Shown here: positions 39,228-52,500 of the stretch, piece by piece
Position numbering within the stretch: position 1 is the first letter of the stretch
Layout of the letters: each line of letters opens with the position of its first letter
Assembly: GCF_003369915.1 (NCBI RefSeq)
Contig: NC_046673.1
Coordinates: forward strand, 22,559,718-22,623,717
Reading direction: 5' to 3'
DNA: 64,000 nt
Source of the DNA: Drosophila miranda
Lineage: Eukaryota; Arthropoda; Insecta; Diptera; Drosophilidae
Program-made: the position numbers and the translations under genes
Notes under the pieces: generated by a model
Seen by the model: only the letters and a program-made list of their open reading frames with translations
The model's database searches: none
What the model was told of the DNA's origin: nothing

Positions 39228-41483
39228 TTAGCCTGTCTTGAGTAGGCGAGGTATTTTCGATGGTTTGGGCAGCGGGACATCTTTACCACCCTGAAAGCGG
39301 TCTTCCGTGATTAGCCAGCTGTCGTTCAACGCCTTGGTGGCCGACATGCGACGTCGTGGATCAGGGTTCAGCATGGGCTTCAAGAACGAAACAAAGTCGC
39401 AGGCAGCGTTCGTCCCCCACTTGTAGTCGTGGATTAGATCGGAGACCAGGTTGCGCTTCTTCAGATGGGTAATGTGGAGCAGCTGTCCATCCGGCTGGAA
39501 TATCTCCGACGAGTATACGCCCCGGTCAATGAGATACTGGGGAATGGGGCCGCACGTCTCGATGATGCTTGCGACGTGCATCTCGTCACTGGTGGTCGAG
39601 TCGGTCGCCTTGCCGGGCTCAAAGAGGTAGTTGCCGGTGGCCAGCTCCCAGAACATGCAGGCAGCGCTCCAGATGTCTGCCTTTTCGTTGTAGCCAGCGC
39701 CAAGGATCACTTCCACGGCCCGGTACTCCCGGGTCTGTATGTCGTCCGTATAGTGATGGTCGAACCAACAGGCATTGCCCATGTCTGCAAGCTTCACGGA
39801 CAACTTGCACGGGAACAGAGCCGGATCTCGGCGCGCGACTATGTTGCTGTCCCGCACATTCACATTCGCATTCACTTTCGTCTCGGACAACCGATGTTTC
39901 CCCTGTTTTCCACCTTTCTGTCGAGCACTTCCGTTCTTCCACTTGCGGTTCGTCACCGGCGCCACCTTCGGCTGGTCCAGTTCTGCGGCACGATCGGCCT
40001 CCAGCACCTTCTCCTGGACGATGCGCATGAAAGCCACCGGGTTCTTGTAGAGAAGCTTCAACATTTTCGATCCCTTGGCCAGGCTCCTCTCCATGGCATC
40101 CGCGGCGTCAACGGCATCAGCGGCTGCATAATGGTGGTTGCCTGCTTTCAAACGGTTATTTTTCTTCACCGATCTCAAATCGACTGGCTCGCTGCTGTCG
40201 AAGGACTCGCAATCGAGGAGGAAGCTTTTCATGGCATAGGCGGCGGCGTCGGTGTCCTTCTCCAAGTGACCGAAGCGCTCCAAATGAAAGATGTCGTACT
40301 CCTCGAGGATCGTCAGACCGTCAAAGTTGAAGGGCATGAAGGGCAGCATCCCGGTCACGCCCATGCCGGCGGTGGAAGGGCTGAGGAGACTGCGACTGGC
40401 CAGCTGTATTAGATCCTCAACTGCGCGCCGGCGCAGCAAACGGCGATGCGTCTCGAAGAAGCTGGTCGTGCGCTTGATATGTCCCCGAAGCCGCTTCTTG
40501 GCCGTTTTTGTCAGCTTGGCATCACTGCAGCGAGCCTCTTCCTCACGGCCGGGCGGCATGGCAGCAGGGAGGGGATTCGCTGGAGAGTCGCCAGTTGGGC
40601 TGGTACGGCAGTGGGGCTTTCGGGTCGGAGGTTGCCTGGTGTGGGCCTCCAAATAGGTGTTGGCCGCCTCAGCGGCCTTGCTCCGCACATTGAGGTCGTC
40701 CGCCTCGAGCAGCACATTCTCGGGCTTGAGGTCCGTGTGGATGATCTGGCACTGGCCGTGCAGATAGGCCAGGCCCTCCAGCACCTGACGGGCAATCTGC
40801 CGGACATTGTAGTTGGGTATGCCCCGGTAGTTGGAGCGTTGGATCAGACAGAGCAGGTTCTGGCCGAGTACCTCGAACACCAGACAGTGGTGCGTGCCGT
40901 TCGGTCCGCTCGTAAAGAATTTGTCCGTGAGCGAGACCAGGTGGGAGCGCAGTGCGTGCGACTCGTACTTGGAAACCTGCTTCAGCAATGTGATCTCGTC
41001 GCACGCCGTGCCCGCAAAGTGCTCCGCCGATTTGCACACCTTGACGGCACAGTAGATCTCCGATTGCGTGTCGAAGCAGAGCCACACGATGGAGAAGTGG
41101 CCCCAGCCGAGCTTCTTCAGCACCACGTAGCGGTGGCTCAAGAGGTCGCCCAATTGTATCGGATGATAGCCCCCCACGCAGTAGTCGCTCGCGTTCTCCT
41201 CCACCCCATTGGTTGTCGAGCTGCCACTGCAGCTGCTGTTCTGGCCAAGGCCCAACTGTTGCACCGCGGCTTCGGAGAAGCAGCTGGAGGACACGGTCTC
41301 CTCGGAGCAGAAGCTCAGCTTCTCATCACTGTTCTGTGCAACCGATTCCTTCACCGAGCTGAAGCTCTTCCGCAGAGTCGCTTCAGTCTCGGGGTCGGAC
41401 GCTGGAGAGGGCTGATCCACGGCTCCACAGTTACAATCGTCGTCGTCAGGGTCGAAGTCAGTGAAGTCCTCTTCGTCTGACAT
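39228..41483 (-). CDS. CG8565: SRPK-family serine/threonine protein kinase
   Basis: A single-exon frame of 751 residues from MSDEEDFTDF. SRPK kinases phosphorylate SR splicing factors. The kinase lobe begins YHPIQLGDLLSHRYVVLKKLGWGHFSIVWL. The ATP-site Lys is in YCAVKVCK, the catalytic loop is IIHTDLKPENVLL, and the metal loop is ADMGNACW, with Met where SRPKs usually have Leu. The activation and substrate region reads QTREYRAVEVILGAGYNEKADIWSAACMFWELATG. A spacer of about 300 residues splits the two lobes, as in SRPKs. The start at 41483 is preferred over one at 41522, because TCTAG|GTGC there looks like a 3' splice site after a possible branch point. An intronless SRPK copy suggests retroposition. 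From memory the D. melanogaster counterpart is CG8565. Confidence 0.88.
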   Translation of the reverse strand: MSDEEDFTDFDPDDDDCNCGAVDQPSPASDPETEATLRKSFSSVKESVAQNSDEKLSFCSEETVSSSCFSEAAVQQLGLGQNSSCSGSSTTNGVEENASDYCVGGYHPIQLGDLLSHRYVVLKKLGWGHFSIVWLCFDTQSEIYCAVKVCKSAEHFAGTACDEITLLKQVSKYESHALRSHLVSLTDKFFTSGPNGTHHCLVFEVLGQNLLCLIQRSNYRGIPNYNVRQIARQVLEGLAYLHGQCQIIHTDLKPENVLLEADDLNVRSKAAEAANTYLEAHTRQPPTRKPHCRTSPTGDSPANPLPAAMPPGREEEARCSDAKLTKTAKKRLRGHIKRTTSFFETHRRLLRRRAVEDLIQLASRSLLSPSTAGMGVTGMLPFMPFNFDGLTILEEYDIFHLERFGHLEKDTDAAAYAMKSFLLDCESFDSSEPVDLRSVKKNNRLKAGNHHYAAADAVDAADAMERSLAKGSKMLKLLYKNPVAFMRIVQEKVLEADRAAELDQPKVAPVTNRKWKNGSARQKGGKQGKHRLSETKVNANVNVRDSNIVARRDPALFPCKLSVKLADMGNACWFDHHYTDDIQTREYRAVEVILGAGYNEKADIWSAACMFWELATGNYLFEPGKATDSTTSDEMHVASIIETCGPIPQYLIDRGVYSSEIFQPDGQLLHITHLKKRNLVSDLIHDYKWGTNAACDFVSFLKPMLNPDPRRRMSATKALNDSWLITEDRFQGGKDVPLPKPSKIPRLLKTG

Positions 41484-44400
41484 GTCTGCTGGCCCGCTGG
41501 AGCACCTAGACGCCAAATGCACACAAGATATTTAGTTTAAAAGGGAATTCCTCTCAATAACTACTAAATACGTTCCGAAAAATATTGAAATTTGTGCCAC
41601 AAAATAGTTTTAGGCGACCTGAAACTAATCTGAAACAAAGCAAAAATGACTAATGGCACAAAAGCACGTATGATCTGGTTACTTGTGATCCGAACGTACT
41701 ACTGCCGTGGCCAATGCTTTTGCTAAGGCTAAGGCTAAAAGATATCCGAGCACCTCAAACAGATCGGACAGATGGTTTCGTATAAGAAGGGACTAGGCTC
41801 TTTCGGGTATAGGTGTTATAGATCTTTCTATAGACAGGGCTGTGGTAAAGATTGGTTGTATTACCTTTGAATAGATGGTAGAACGACCAGAACTGGCAAA
41901 TAATCGTATGGTACGAGTACACTACAATGATGTATGAGATCGATCCTCCCTAAAATAAGAAGATTGCTAAGATGATTAAGGAAAGGAAGTACTAAATATA
42001 TATATACTCACAGTGTTATTCGTTCCTTATATGCTTGAAGACTTATTAATTTTTTCCGCTTTAGACAGTGGGATTTTGATTTGGCGGCTGAAAGTGCCTG
42101 TAGGCAAATAACAAAACTGGGAAACCCCCTCCTACTTAGGACTGAATTTACAAAAAAATAATATCATATAGATTGTTTATGAACGGCCACTTCGATGTGG
42201 AATGTGTGTTGCAGTTGCAATTGCGGGAATTGGATTGGGAGTGGGACCGGGTATGGGGTGTGCTTTTGTGCGAGTGCATTGATCTGGAAAATGCCATTTA
42301 AGGCAACAAAGCGGCAATACCAAAACATATAACCAGTTTACAGTGCCAGCGAAGGGATTATAAAGGATCGTTAAGTTGTTGCGAAATGCACATAGGCCCC
42401 GGAGTCAGCGGGATGCCGGACGACGGATGCCGCATTAAAACCGGAATCAAAGTCCCAATCCAAATCCAAATCGGAATCGCATCCACTCCGTCCAGTAGGT
42501 GTTCGTCTCAGGTGTGTCATCGATCGGAGAACAATAGCTCCCATTGAGGGTCTCACATTCGGATATGTTTGTATTTTGATTGCCAGCTTAACAACTTTTT
42601 TGTCCGCCTTTTTTAAGAGTGAAATTTCCCAAAAAAAAATATGAAAGAAATGTTACCCCTGCCGGGCGAATTTTCTCCACTTTTTACAATCGATATTTGC
42701 TCAGTTGTTTAAATAAATTTTCCGCTTAGGGTTGCTGCGCGACCTACTGTTTGCACACAATGGATTTCCATGCGTTTTAGGCTTAAGTGAAAATGCCTTG
42801 TCAAATATTTATGAAAGAATCGATTGCGTGGAACGGGGGGGCTGCGTACGAGTATATCTCTCGGGGGCCAGGGCCCCGAACGACAAGCCCAGAACTTCAG
42901 AGATGCGACCTGTGTGCGTGTCTGTGTCTGTGTCGAAAAGCGTTCGTTCCCAGGCGCGACTGCGCGACTGCGCGACTGCGCGTCTTCAACCCTTACCCTC
43001 ACACCCTTCTCCTGGGCCATTTACCGCGTTTTTATGAAAATCTTGTTTGTAATTAGGGAGTTTTCCTTATCATTTGCCGAATGCCCTTGGCATTGTTTCT
43101 TTACCAATTAAGCGTCATTTTCAAGTGTCCCGTTTGGGTGAAATACACATCTATTTGCCTAGGCAGCACTTTCGTGCCGCGGAAAGAGGCGGACGGAGAG
43201 GCGTTTTGAATTTCACTTATGCCCATATAACTGGTTGCCTCCTAATGAACTGTTTATGTGCACACAATGGAATGGAAATGAACATAAATTAATAGTAATT
43301 TTCCCCTTTTTCCGAGGGGCCAAGCGCAAAACTCATTTCGGTTCTTTTTTTACATTTTTGTGGGTGGTTCAGCGCTTCTGGCAGCTGAAAAAATCGCGTT
43401 TGCACACAAAGAGCATTATAATTTAGGCACACACTTTTTCCTGTAGTTTTGCTGTTAATTTTTGACACGCATTTGAGAATATAAGCAGCTAACCCGAGAT
43501 CCACATTGCACTCAAAGGCAGAGAATGAACGACTCAAAACCTAGAAGTTCCACCTCGTGGCAGCTTACAGGTGCTGCGAACTGGTTCATTTGGAGAGCCA
43601 AAGAGCAGCGCAAAATTGTGTGACTCAAAGAGAATTCGACCGGCTAATTCAATTCACAAACAATACACAAAGTGCCACAATAAAAATTAACAAGAATGCT
43701 TAGCAGTTTTTCAAAGTGTAAGCTCTTTGCGCTGGGCCACTCCGAACAGCTGATTCGATCTAGTTTTAGTTCACGCGCTGCAAATGTAAATAATGGGAGC
43801 TGGGTAGAGGTAATTGGCACATTTTGCAGCATTTTGGGCAATAGCCCGAACAATAGACGGGCACACAGTCTGCCGGAACGGGACGGGACGGGACGGCAGC
43901 TGCTGCATCATCGATTGGCACAACAAAGAATGCGACGCACGCCACACACTGCACTGCGAAAAAAAAGGAAAGGAGAGGAGAGGAACGGAAAGAAAAAAGG
44001 AAGAAGGTCGCCCAAGAAAAAAAAAAAAAAAAAACGATGCTGCAGCAGTAGGCGCAATAACTGCACATTGACATTGGAGGAAGCGCTGGCTGACTGCCCC
44101 GAACAATGGAAAAGTGAAGAATCTCCCAGAGGACAGCTGTCTGCCACAGGGCAGAACGTCTCCTTCAAGCAGGCATCTTCAGGGTATGTACGTCTACAGG
44201 GTATGTGATTTGATTGTGCAACTAAGTGTAGCAACACTAATGGGCTTTCCACCAGCAGCGGCAGGGCAGCGGCAGCATCGCCAGGGGCAGGCATTACGCG
44301 CGACTACGCGGTCAATTGGTAATTGGATTAGGGCAACCGGGCAACCCTTCCGCCCAGCATCCAGCATTCAGAGGGCCATGCAGCGGCAGTGACGATGAGC

Positions 44401-46000
44401 CGATGTTGACCCTGTGACCCGACGGCGACCCCTTCCTTGGCTGTGGGCTAATCAAGAGGGAGCTGGCCCTTTTGCTGCCTTCGCTGCCAAGGAAAACACG
44501 GAAATTAATTAAGAAAACAGAAAGTATCCGTATCTGACAGCAGACGCAGCCGCAGCCGCAGCAACAGCCACAGCGTCAGCCTCATCGCAGCTCTCGGCTT
44601 CCCCGGCTCACGGCTGTCCATCAAGGATGATCCCCGCATGGCTGCGTACCCGCGGCAGTGTCCCATCTAGTGTCCCGTAGCGGATTTTTATTACATGTAA
44701 GTTATTTACGCACACATCAGTGCATCACGTATCAAATGTTCTTTTCCCATTTAAGGAATTTGCATATTCCCTGACCTGACCCTTTTACCGACCGAATCGC
44801 CAAGGGGCTGGGCTGGGCTGGCCTGCCCTCTTGGAAGAGCTTGGAGTACATCTTGAGGAATCCATCTGTATCCCAGCTGCAGATCGTTGTGGGAAAGCCA
44901 GTCTCCAGCGGAGATCTGGAGCAGCACCGTTGATGATTGGAAATCAAATTGTGGGAAACTTCTGTGTGGGATGATGTCATACCCACCAGTCATCGGGTAT
45001 CCTCCAGTCATTTATCATATCTGTTGGCGGCAGGATATGCGACAGGATGTGACTGGGCATAAACGGTGCCCGCAATCATTACCGCCAACCGCATCCTGGT
45101 GTCATCCCGATCCTGCGCATAAAGAGAAAGGCGAAACAAAGCGCCATTGTCGTGCTCCAAAAAACGTAGCGAATGGGCCATCGGATCGGCCAGAAACAGG
45201 AGCAGAATGCGCAGGCAGCTGCTGCAGACCGACCGCAAAGTTCGCGCCCATGTCCCGGCCGCTGTAATCCTTTAACTGTCACCAAAACAAACACAAACAG
45301 AGTCCACAGGATACAGGACACAGGACACAGGACTGACCTCTTCATTATAATATGAATACGGCGACAATCTGTGCCGGGTCATGCCGCACCGCGCCGCGCC
45401 GCCCTGCGATCAGGGCGGTTCAGCGAATCGGAAAATTATGCAACGCTCTCCGGCTTCTCAAGGCACTGGATTAGCGGCAAGGAGTCGCCCGACTGACCCC
45501 TGCGCCTGCTTTTATTGCTTTGTGTCGGACAATTGATTCTGTGACATACATTTCGGTGTAAACAGCTTTGGTCAGCTTCCCGGCAATCGACGCGACTCTA
45601 CCTGGGAAAAATAGAGTCCTCAATGCCCGCCCTGCCCATTGGACGGGGCATAAGTCACGGGAATCACAGGGCTGTCCGGCAGAGTGCTCTCTATTTATAC
45701 GGATCGCTTCAATCAACAATGGCCCAGTGATATATGGTCCATGCATAATGGTAATCTATAATAATTACATCCATCTGTGTGTTATTATAGCTCCAGTGCC
45801 CGTCGAGTGTCCTTTCAATGGAATAAATATGGATAGATTAAGGTCGATTAATGGGTGTAATTGTCGCATCATAGCTTGATTTATATACATTTTATTTAGG
45901 CTATTTATGAGAAGTACCTTAAGAATATTCGATATATTATGGATATAAGTCACACGGTATATAGAACACTATATTTCTTGATTTATAGATGGAGCTATAG
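41484..46000. other. Gene-free region, left part
   Basis: I find no gene-like frame. There is a GCGCGACT repeat of 3.5 units at about 42954-42982 and a purine/A-rich stretch at 43965-44035. GGGAAACCCC at 42119-42128 resembles a Rel/Dorsal site. The sequence at 43560-43700 looks like a 5' leader with a short frame starting at 43696, but no splice partner could be found. A CAGGTAG-type site (CTACCTG) is at 45598-45604. Confidence 0.4.
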
Positions 46001-49000
46001 GTGCTATAGTCTTCAAAGTATATTGTGGAGTATGAGTATTCATAAAGCTACGAATAGACTACAGACAACCTCATGGCAATCAAATTTAAGAGCTCTATGC
46101 AGCCTGGAAAGGTGGTCCCTGTGCTCTACCCAATCTCTACCCAAATGGCTTCAATGGCAATTTGACCCTGCCCTGCTTCCTGTCCGTCCACGCCCACGAC
46201 CCAGCCTTGACTCTGCCCCAGGCACCGGCACAGATACTGGGCCACTGGTGTGTACTTACTGGGTGGAAACATGCCACAAATACATTAGAATGCACTCAAT
46301 ATGCAAACCGTGTACAATAATTGAAAACTGTCAGCGTCTGACAAATTTCCCTGTCGTAAAACCTGGCGGGTAGCCCTAAATTAACCCCCAAAGTCAAGGG
46401 CACGACATATGTGGGTTGGAAGTGAAATTTCCGAAAGTCATAAACTTGCGATCGACATCGACAGTGGCAGGCAGGTCCTTCTAGTGTCCTTCAGGGTTGT
46501 GTTAATGTGTGAGGCGCGTGGGTTTCCCTAGGAATCGTGGGCTCTGCTCTGGAGGGTGGCATTCGGGTTGCAATTTGCTGATAAACATCTAGCGGTGTAT
46601 TTTTGACAGTTTATCATTATGCCGGCGAGCGGACCGCCGCCGGACCCCCGCATGGGGGTTGTTCTGCTCTTTTCCTGGCCATGGGTCAGGTCAGGGGATC
46701 ATTACAGTGTAAACATTTGTACAATTTGTATTTAATTGATTTTCTGCACTGACAGTGGCGCAAGTTTTCCGTCATTAGCAGATCCAGTTCCGATATGTGG
46801 GACCTTAACATTTGTCTGATTAATGCACGCCCCAGACGACGTCGACGTCGACGCCGACGACGACCGGGCTTCTGTGGCATGGTCCTTCCACCGGTAGGTT
46901 CTCACGTCTCTGATCTTAGCATCTCGAGAGTCCTAGGACGCCAGGCTCCTATTGTGTTTCCTTATGGCTGCACACGACGCGCCAAAAAAGCGAAAATTCG
47001 CACACTCTCCGGAGATTTATTATTGGGCAAACACGCAAACACGGTGCCGCAGGAGCAGGAGCATAAATCTCAATCTGTCGGGCCAACGGGGAAGCGGAGA
47101 AATGCGAAATGCGAAATGCCAAATCGAAAACGAAATCATTGTGCCGAAATCAAAATTGAAAAAATTTAACCGCAAATTAGGCAATAAACAATAGCTAAAG
47201 CGGTCACGGGTTAATACGTTTAGCATCAGGCAGACACGACCTCCGAGGGTCGCAGCCGCCACACAAAAGGGTTAAGGGTGTGTTCCCGTTCTCTCCCGCT
47301 CCCTCCACAAATTTTAAACGTGTGCAAAAATATTGTAAATCCATGTCGATGCTCCAGTTATTTGGCTTTTGGGAAAATGTTTCCGATTCAGATTCGACGC
47401 ATCAAATATTTCACATACATATGTATGCACCTCCTGGCAGTGTGGGGTGTATCCCATGGAATGCCAAGGTGCCAAGACACCTCGAAGAATGTTCGAGTTC
47501 GCCACGTGCACACACATGCATACCTCTGTACAAAGAAATGCCACAAAAGCGGAGTGCACTACGCTTCAGCACTATAGCTTCAGCAGTCCCCATAATTGAA
47601 TCCAATCCATCCATCATCCACGTAAAATTTACGTAGATTTTTGCAGTAAACCCCAAACCACGGCTGCACAAAGCAAAAACCCTAACCTAAAAGCACACAC
47701 GTACGCTTTGCGGCAGAAATGGCAGACATTTTGTGGAAAATCCCAGCCTGTAGGCCAGGTTAAGCAATAAATATACATAGCTGGTTGCATCAGCAGAATG
47801 TGCACGTGGACGCGTGCAGTCTCATTTCACGCAGAGATATTTTCGCACAGCTTCTGCTCTCTCTCTCTCTCTCTCTCTCTGGCACTTGTCCAAGCCCACG
47901 CACAAGCGAGAGGGCCGATGCACCGACCACAAGCAGCTTCAGCAATGCCATTCGCACACACACAAAGCCCAGCACGGCACACATACATACGTGGGCATAG
48001 GGGCTGGCGGTGTGCGTGTCAACGCTGGCAATGCTGCGCAATGGAGAAAATAAATGAGCGTGCGCAAATGTTTGTTTAATTGGATTATTTAGCCTCTAAG
48101 CGATTGCAAATTTTAAGAGATTCATAGTATTTTTTAAATTGGTGGAAAATATCACAAATTCCTGAAAAGAACATGCGCAAACAATGAAAAAACTGTGCAA
48201 AAAAGCAAATATGAAAACTTACTCGTAGAGGCGTGTGGGGGCTACCCGAGTCCTAATTAGAACCATCGGCATCACCCAGTTCGGATATCTCGTCGTCAGT
48301 CCAATAATGGTGCTCGGTCTGGGTCTGGGCCTCCGCCTGGGGCTGGACCTCCGTCTGGGTCTCCACGATGTGCATGGGACATTCGCGTTTGACAAACAAC
48401 TTCATCATATAAATGCCTGCGGATTGGACATTCATGACGAATTCGAGGGCCAGCCACCCGGGAATATCTTACCAATCACGTCCAGCAACTGCTGGCCCAG
48501 TCCGTAAATGTAATTGAAATTAAAAAAATTAAGCATCTTGAACTTGCGATCTTATGCGAAGGCGTCGAGAAATGCGAAAAGCGGAAGTCGGGTGTCTCGC
48601 CGAGTTGACAGGTTTGACAGGTCGCTGGCATCAAACAATCGCAGGCCTGATATTCGCATATCGATGTTTCTGCAGCATGCGGCTAATCAATTACGCAACA
48701 TTTAGTAAAAAGAGAGGGTATTCTTTGCTCGATAGCTTTGTGTTTTATTCAAATTTAATTGAAGCCATGCATTAATTTCTTCCCCGAAGGAACCTGATCG
48801 CCTCTGCGCGCCTGTCAAACGTTTGACAAACTTCCACGGCGTTTCCCGCCCGACGGACTGGCATTGATGCGCGGATCGACATGGGTCCCATGGCCATGCC
48901 TCAGTCCCATTCGGGAACGGTCCTGGATGGGGAATGTCTGTCACGTCATTTGCATTTTTAACCCCTTTTCTTTGTCTAATGATGCACACAAGTCGCGACG

Positions 49001-52000
49001 TCTTTGCCGCCTTGCGGTCGCCTCTCCGTCTTCGAAGGGAGGCACACCACACCACACTGGCCGTGTCGATTCCCCCTTGCCAGGGCGTCTGGCAGTTTGC
49101 GCCAAAGATTTATGGGCGACTGCGACTGCGACTGCGACAGAGACTTTCCCCGGCAAAAGACCATTTCCATTTGGGTTGCTTTATGCGTGGATTGATCCGT
49201 TCGCTGCCTCAATAATTTCTGATATTTTGGTAATTTTCTTCACAATTAAATATGCAAATGCCCTCGCTAAGCGTTTGTTTGCAGGGCGTTTGGTATTGTC
49301 TATTGGCCCGCAGAGTTCTCTGCCGGAGCAGGACGCATCCATCACCTTTTGCCCAGAGAAAACTGAACAAATCCCACAAATTATGGAACACAAATCTAAG
49401 CAAAGATCCTGCATGGAATGGAACGATGATCAGCCAGAGAAGGTGGCGGAACTCAGCTCTACTTGACCACCGCTTGGAGGATCCTCTTCCTTCCACAGAA
49501 GGGAGTTTCAGGATAGAGCAAAGGATTAACAGAAACTGCCCAGACATGCGTGTGACTTTATTCTAGAGGAAGTTGGGGATCTGGCCTGTAGTAGCCCGTT
49601 TTCCCCGTGATACAGGGGTTGCCTTAAAGATGAGATGTGATCTATAGCAAAGGACTATGACTCTATGAGTTGCTTGAGATTAGAGTTTAGGGGATTTGCT
49701 TCAGCCGGAACCTGTGAATTTCGACAACTGAGATTAGCAAGATAATGCACTCGGGATGCACGAGTCTATGATCTCATTGCATCGCTCTGCTGAGCCTGGC
49801 TGCTGTCCGGGATCCCGTTTCAGTTCATCCAAGACGAATGCCGATTTCAATGGTGTGTCGTAAGCCACAGTTTGGACTAATTAAGTGTCGAAAGGATTAC
49901 CAACGCCTACCCACGGAGATGGTGATTTACGACCTGCTACCTGTATCCTGCATTCTGCATCCTGCATTCCGTAGCTGTGTGTGTCCAGCCTCGATCCTCG
50001 GATCCTCATTAGCATGAGCCACCTGAGGTGTGGATCTAATGCGTCCGACTTGGGCTCAGCGCGTGTGCCATTCATTGCGGATCACTGAGAGGAAGGACCG
50101 CCATTCATGTTCATTCAGAGACCTCGTCCCATTCTGATTTGCTAATCCTTTCCTTTTGTGTTGCATGGAAACTCATTTAGGCTTAGTCCGCCGCCAGAGA
50201 GACTGCTTTCGTATTGCAGGCGAATCTTGGCGACAATCTCGGCCAAGGCAAGAATCCTTTCATGCCGTAACCTTTGCCATTGCCGCCGCCTGATCCTGCC
50301 GGTCCTGCAGCTGCATCGTGGGCGCTGCCAGTGTCGTGCATTTGCATCTGGCTTAAGGAGGGAGCAAATCTTAAGACCTCCTTTGTGTGCTCAGAGCTCC
50401 TTTCAATAGAGTCCTGCCACAAACAGCTGTCCGCCGCCTGCCAGTGATTGACACGGCCAGAGACGAATGGTATCCCAATCTTTGTCGTCTGGGCCTGTGT
50501 TTGCCTTTGCATAACATCCATTATGTCTTTATATGGGTGTATTCAAATGATGGGCAGCGCAGCCTTCCACTGCGCCTGTCAGCTGTCTGCTGTCCGCTGT
50601 CCGGTGTCCCGTGCCCGTCGGTCACGTGCCCACGTGTGTCCACTCGGGGGCACCGGCACCTCAATTTTGGGCACATCAAACGCGCGACTAACTCCTGTAA
50701 TTGGCCCTCTCTCCTCCGCCCCGTCCCACGGCAGCTTATCGTAATTGGATCTTGCTTTTACTCTGGGACTCTGTTCTGCTCAGCTCTGCTCTGCTATTTT
50801 GACTATGTCATGTCACATGTTGCAAGGAACCAAGGAACCAAGCCGGCACAGCGGCAGGGAAAGATACTCACGCGTATCGATGTCCCCAAGGAAAACATCA
50901 GCGTCCCTTCGCGACCAAGGGCTCTGCCCCTGATCGAAGGAAAGTCGAGGAGTCGAGAGTCGCAGACCCTTGAGCAATTTATTGCTCAATTTATATTTGC
51001 TTAGACTGCCAATAGTTCAATAATTCATAAATGCAAGGAGCCTATCATGTGTCTCCTGGGAATTTGCATAAATGCGATTTGCATAAGGCAGCTGCCGCCT
51101 CGTCCCGTCTCGTCAGGGGTAGTGCCCTGCCCTGCCCTGCCCTGCCGTGTCCTGACTTTGCCTCCTTGGCTCCTTGGCGCGACGCGAAAGGTGTGAGGCC
51201 ATGTAATAGAAGTCCTGCCACGACTCTACCTGGCTCCCGCTCCGATCTGTTGTTGTTTGTTCCCGTGTTGTTTTGATATGTAAGTTGATATATGATATTT
51301 GATTCAGACTTTTGGGTGTCGCGCAAGGACTTCGGCTTCAACTTCAACTTCAATTATGGCAAATGGCAAGCACAAAAGCTAGTTATGGGCTGGCTCTCGG
51401 ATATGGTTTCCTGGCTTTGATGCTGGCTCTCTGGGTGAGGTTTTCCCTGCCTTTTCCCTTTTTTTTTGTTTTTGCATAGTCACAGCTGCCACCTCTATGC
51501 AAAATACGAGTAGGAGTCGCAGTTGCAGTTGCAGTTGCAGTTGGTGTGGGGCAACTTTTAGTCAGGGCCTGTCTGTCGTCCCATATGGCAGGGCCTCGAG
51601 GTGCAGTCTAGCGTGACGCACGCTACCTGTACCTGGCTCCGGCTCCGGCTCTGGCTCTGGCTCTCCGCAAGTTGCACTGACAGTCGGACAGGAGGGTTCG
51701 ACCTTTGCTGAAGTGCGTTTGTAAATTTGTTTGCCAAATCAATTCAGATCGAGAGCGCGCGGAAAATATCCACAGAATGGGCATTGTGTCACCCTCCGAT
51801 CTCCAGTGACAGGCCAAGGCCACCCTGTCACCCTTTTCTCTCAAGGCGCTTGGGCCTTTGCCGATTTGCCGATCTTCTTCATTAGTGCAATGCGGAAAAT
51901 TGCAAATGATTCAATTCTAATCCGCTCAGAAACTCTTTGGCATCATTTAAATTTCTGCGCACTTCAAGTGAGAGGACGATTCGGTGTCTCACGGGTTGGG

Positions 52001-52500
52001 TCGGATCGGATCGGATCGGGTCTCGTTCCCCCATCACTCAAGGGTTTAAAGGGTTCCGCGCCGATCCTCAATGATTTTGTCACATCCCGACGCTGTCAAG
52101 TGAGCCGCACTTAATGAAGTAGCAAAGGATCGCAGTGCATCCTCCCGTCTGCTCCTTAGATTGCAACAAAGATCGCACACAGTTTCGCACAGCGCTTCGC
52201 CCCGGGAGGGAGTCGAGTCTCCAGTCTGCTGGCAATTGTTATAATAATATTTTCAATGACATGACAGTACTGTCCTGGTCGTGGCCCATAGATTTGCATT
52301 AATGATATGCGGCCCGATGATGATGTGCAACATTTGTTAGAATGCTCTCCTTCCCAGGGCAAGGGTTGCCTCGCTCTCGCTCTCGTCTCGTCTCGTTCTC
52401 TGGGTGACTGCATCTTGATGGGTTTTTTTATGTTTTTTGTTTAGTTGAAGTCCTCTCCGAGGTGTTGGGTTGCCTCGCCCAAGGAATATTGGCAATTATG
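46001..52500. other. Gene-free region, middle part
   Basis: No coding frame is convincing. Features are a CGACGT palindromic cluster at 46836-46866, a CT run at 47860-47880, hexamer arrays ACTGCG at 49122-49140 and GCAGTT at 51512-51541, and CTACCTG (Zelda-type) sites at 49937-49943, 51226-51232 and 51623-51629. A Rel-like GGGTTTCCCT is near 46520-46529. Much of it is probably cis-regulatory DNA for a gene outside or at the right edge. Confidence 0.35.

Noticed and set aside
39465-41480. Plus frames of 315 and 344 codons opposite the kinase
   Set aside because: Antisense shadows. The minus frame carries all kinase motifs.
43696-44208. 170-codon plus frame in the gene desert
   Set aside because: It passes through an 18-A run (18 or more A near 44018-44034), is Lys-rich by composition and has no domain or splice partner.
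51680-51710. tRNA B-box-like GGTTCGACC
   Set aside because: No matching A-box or cloverleaf upstream. The same holds for GTTCGAAGA near 20692.
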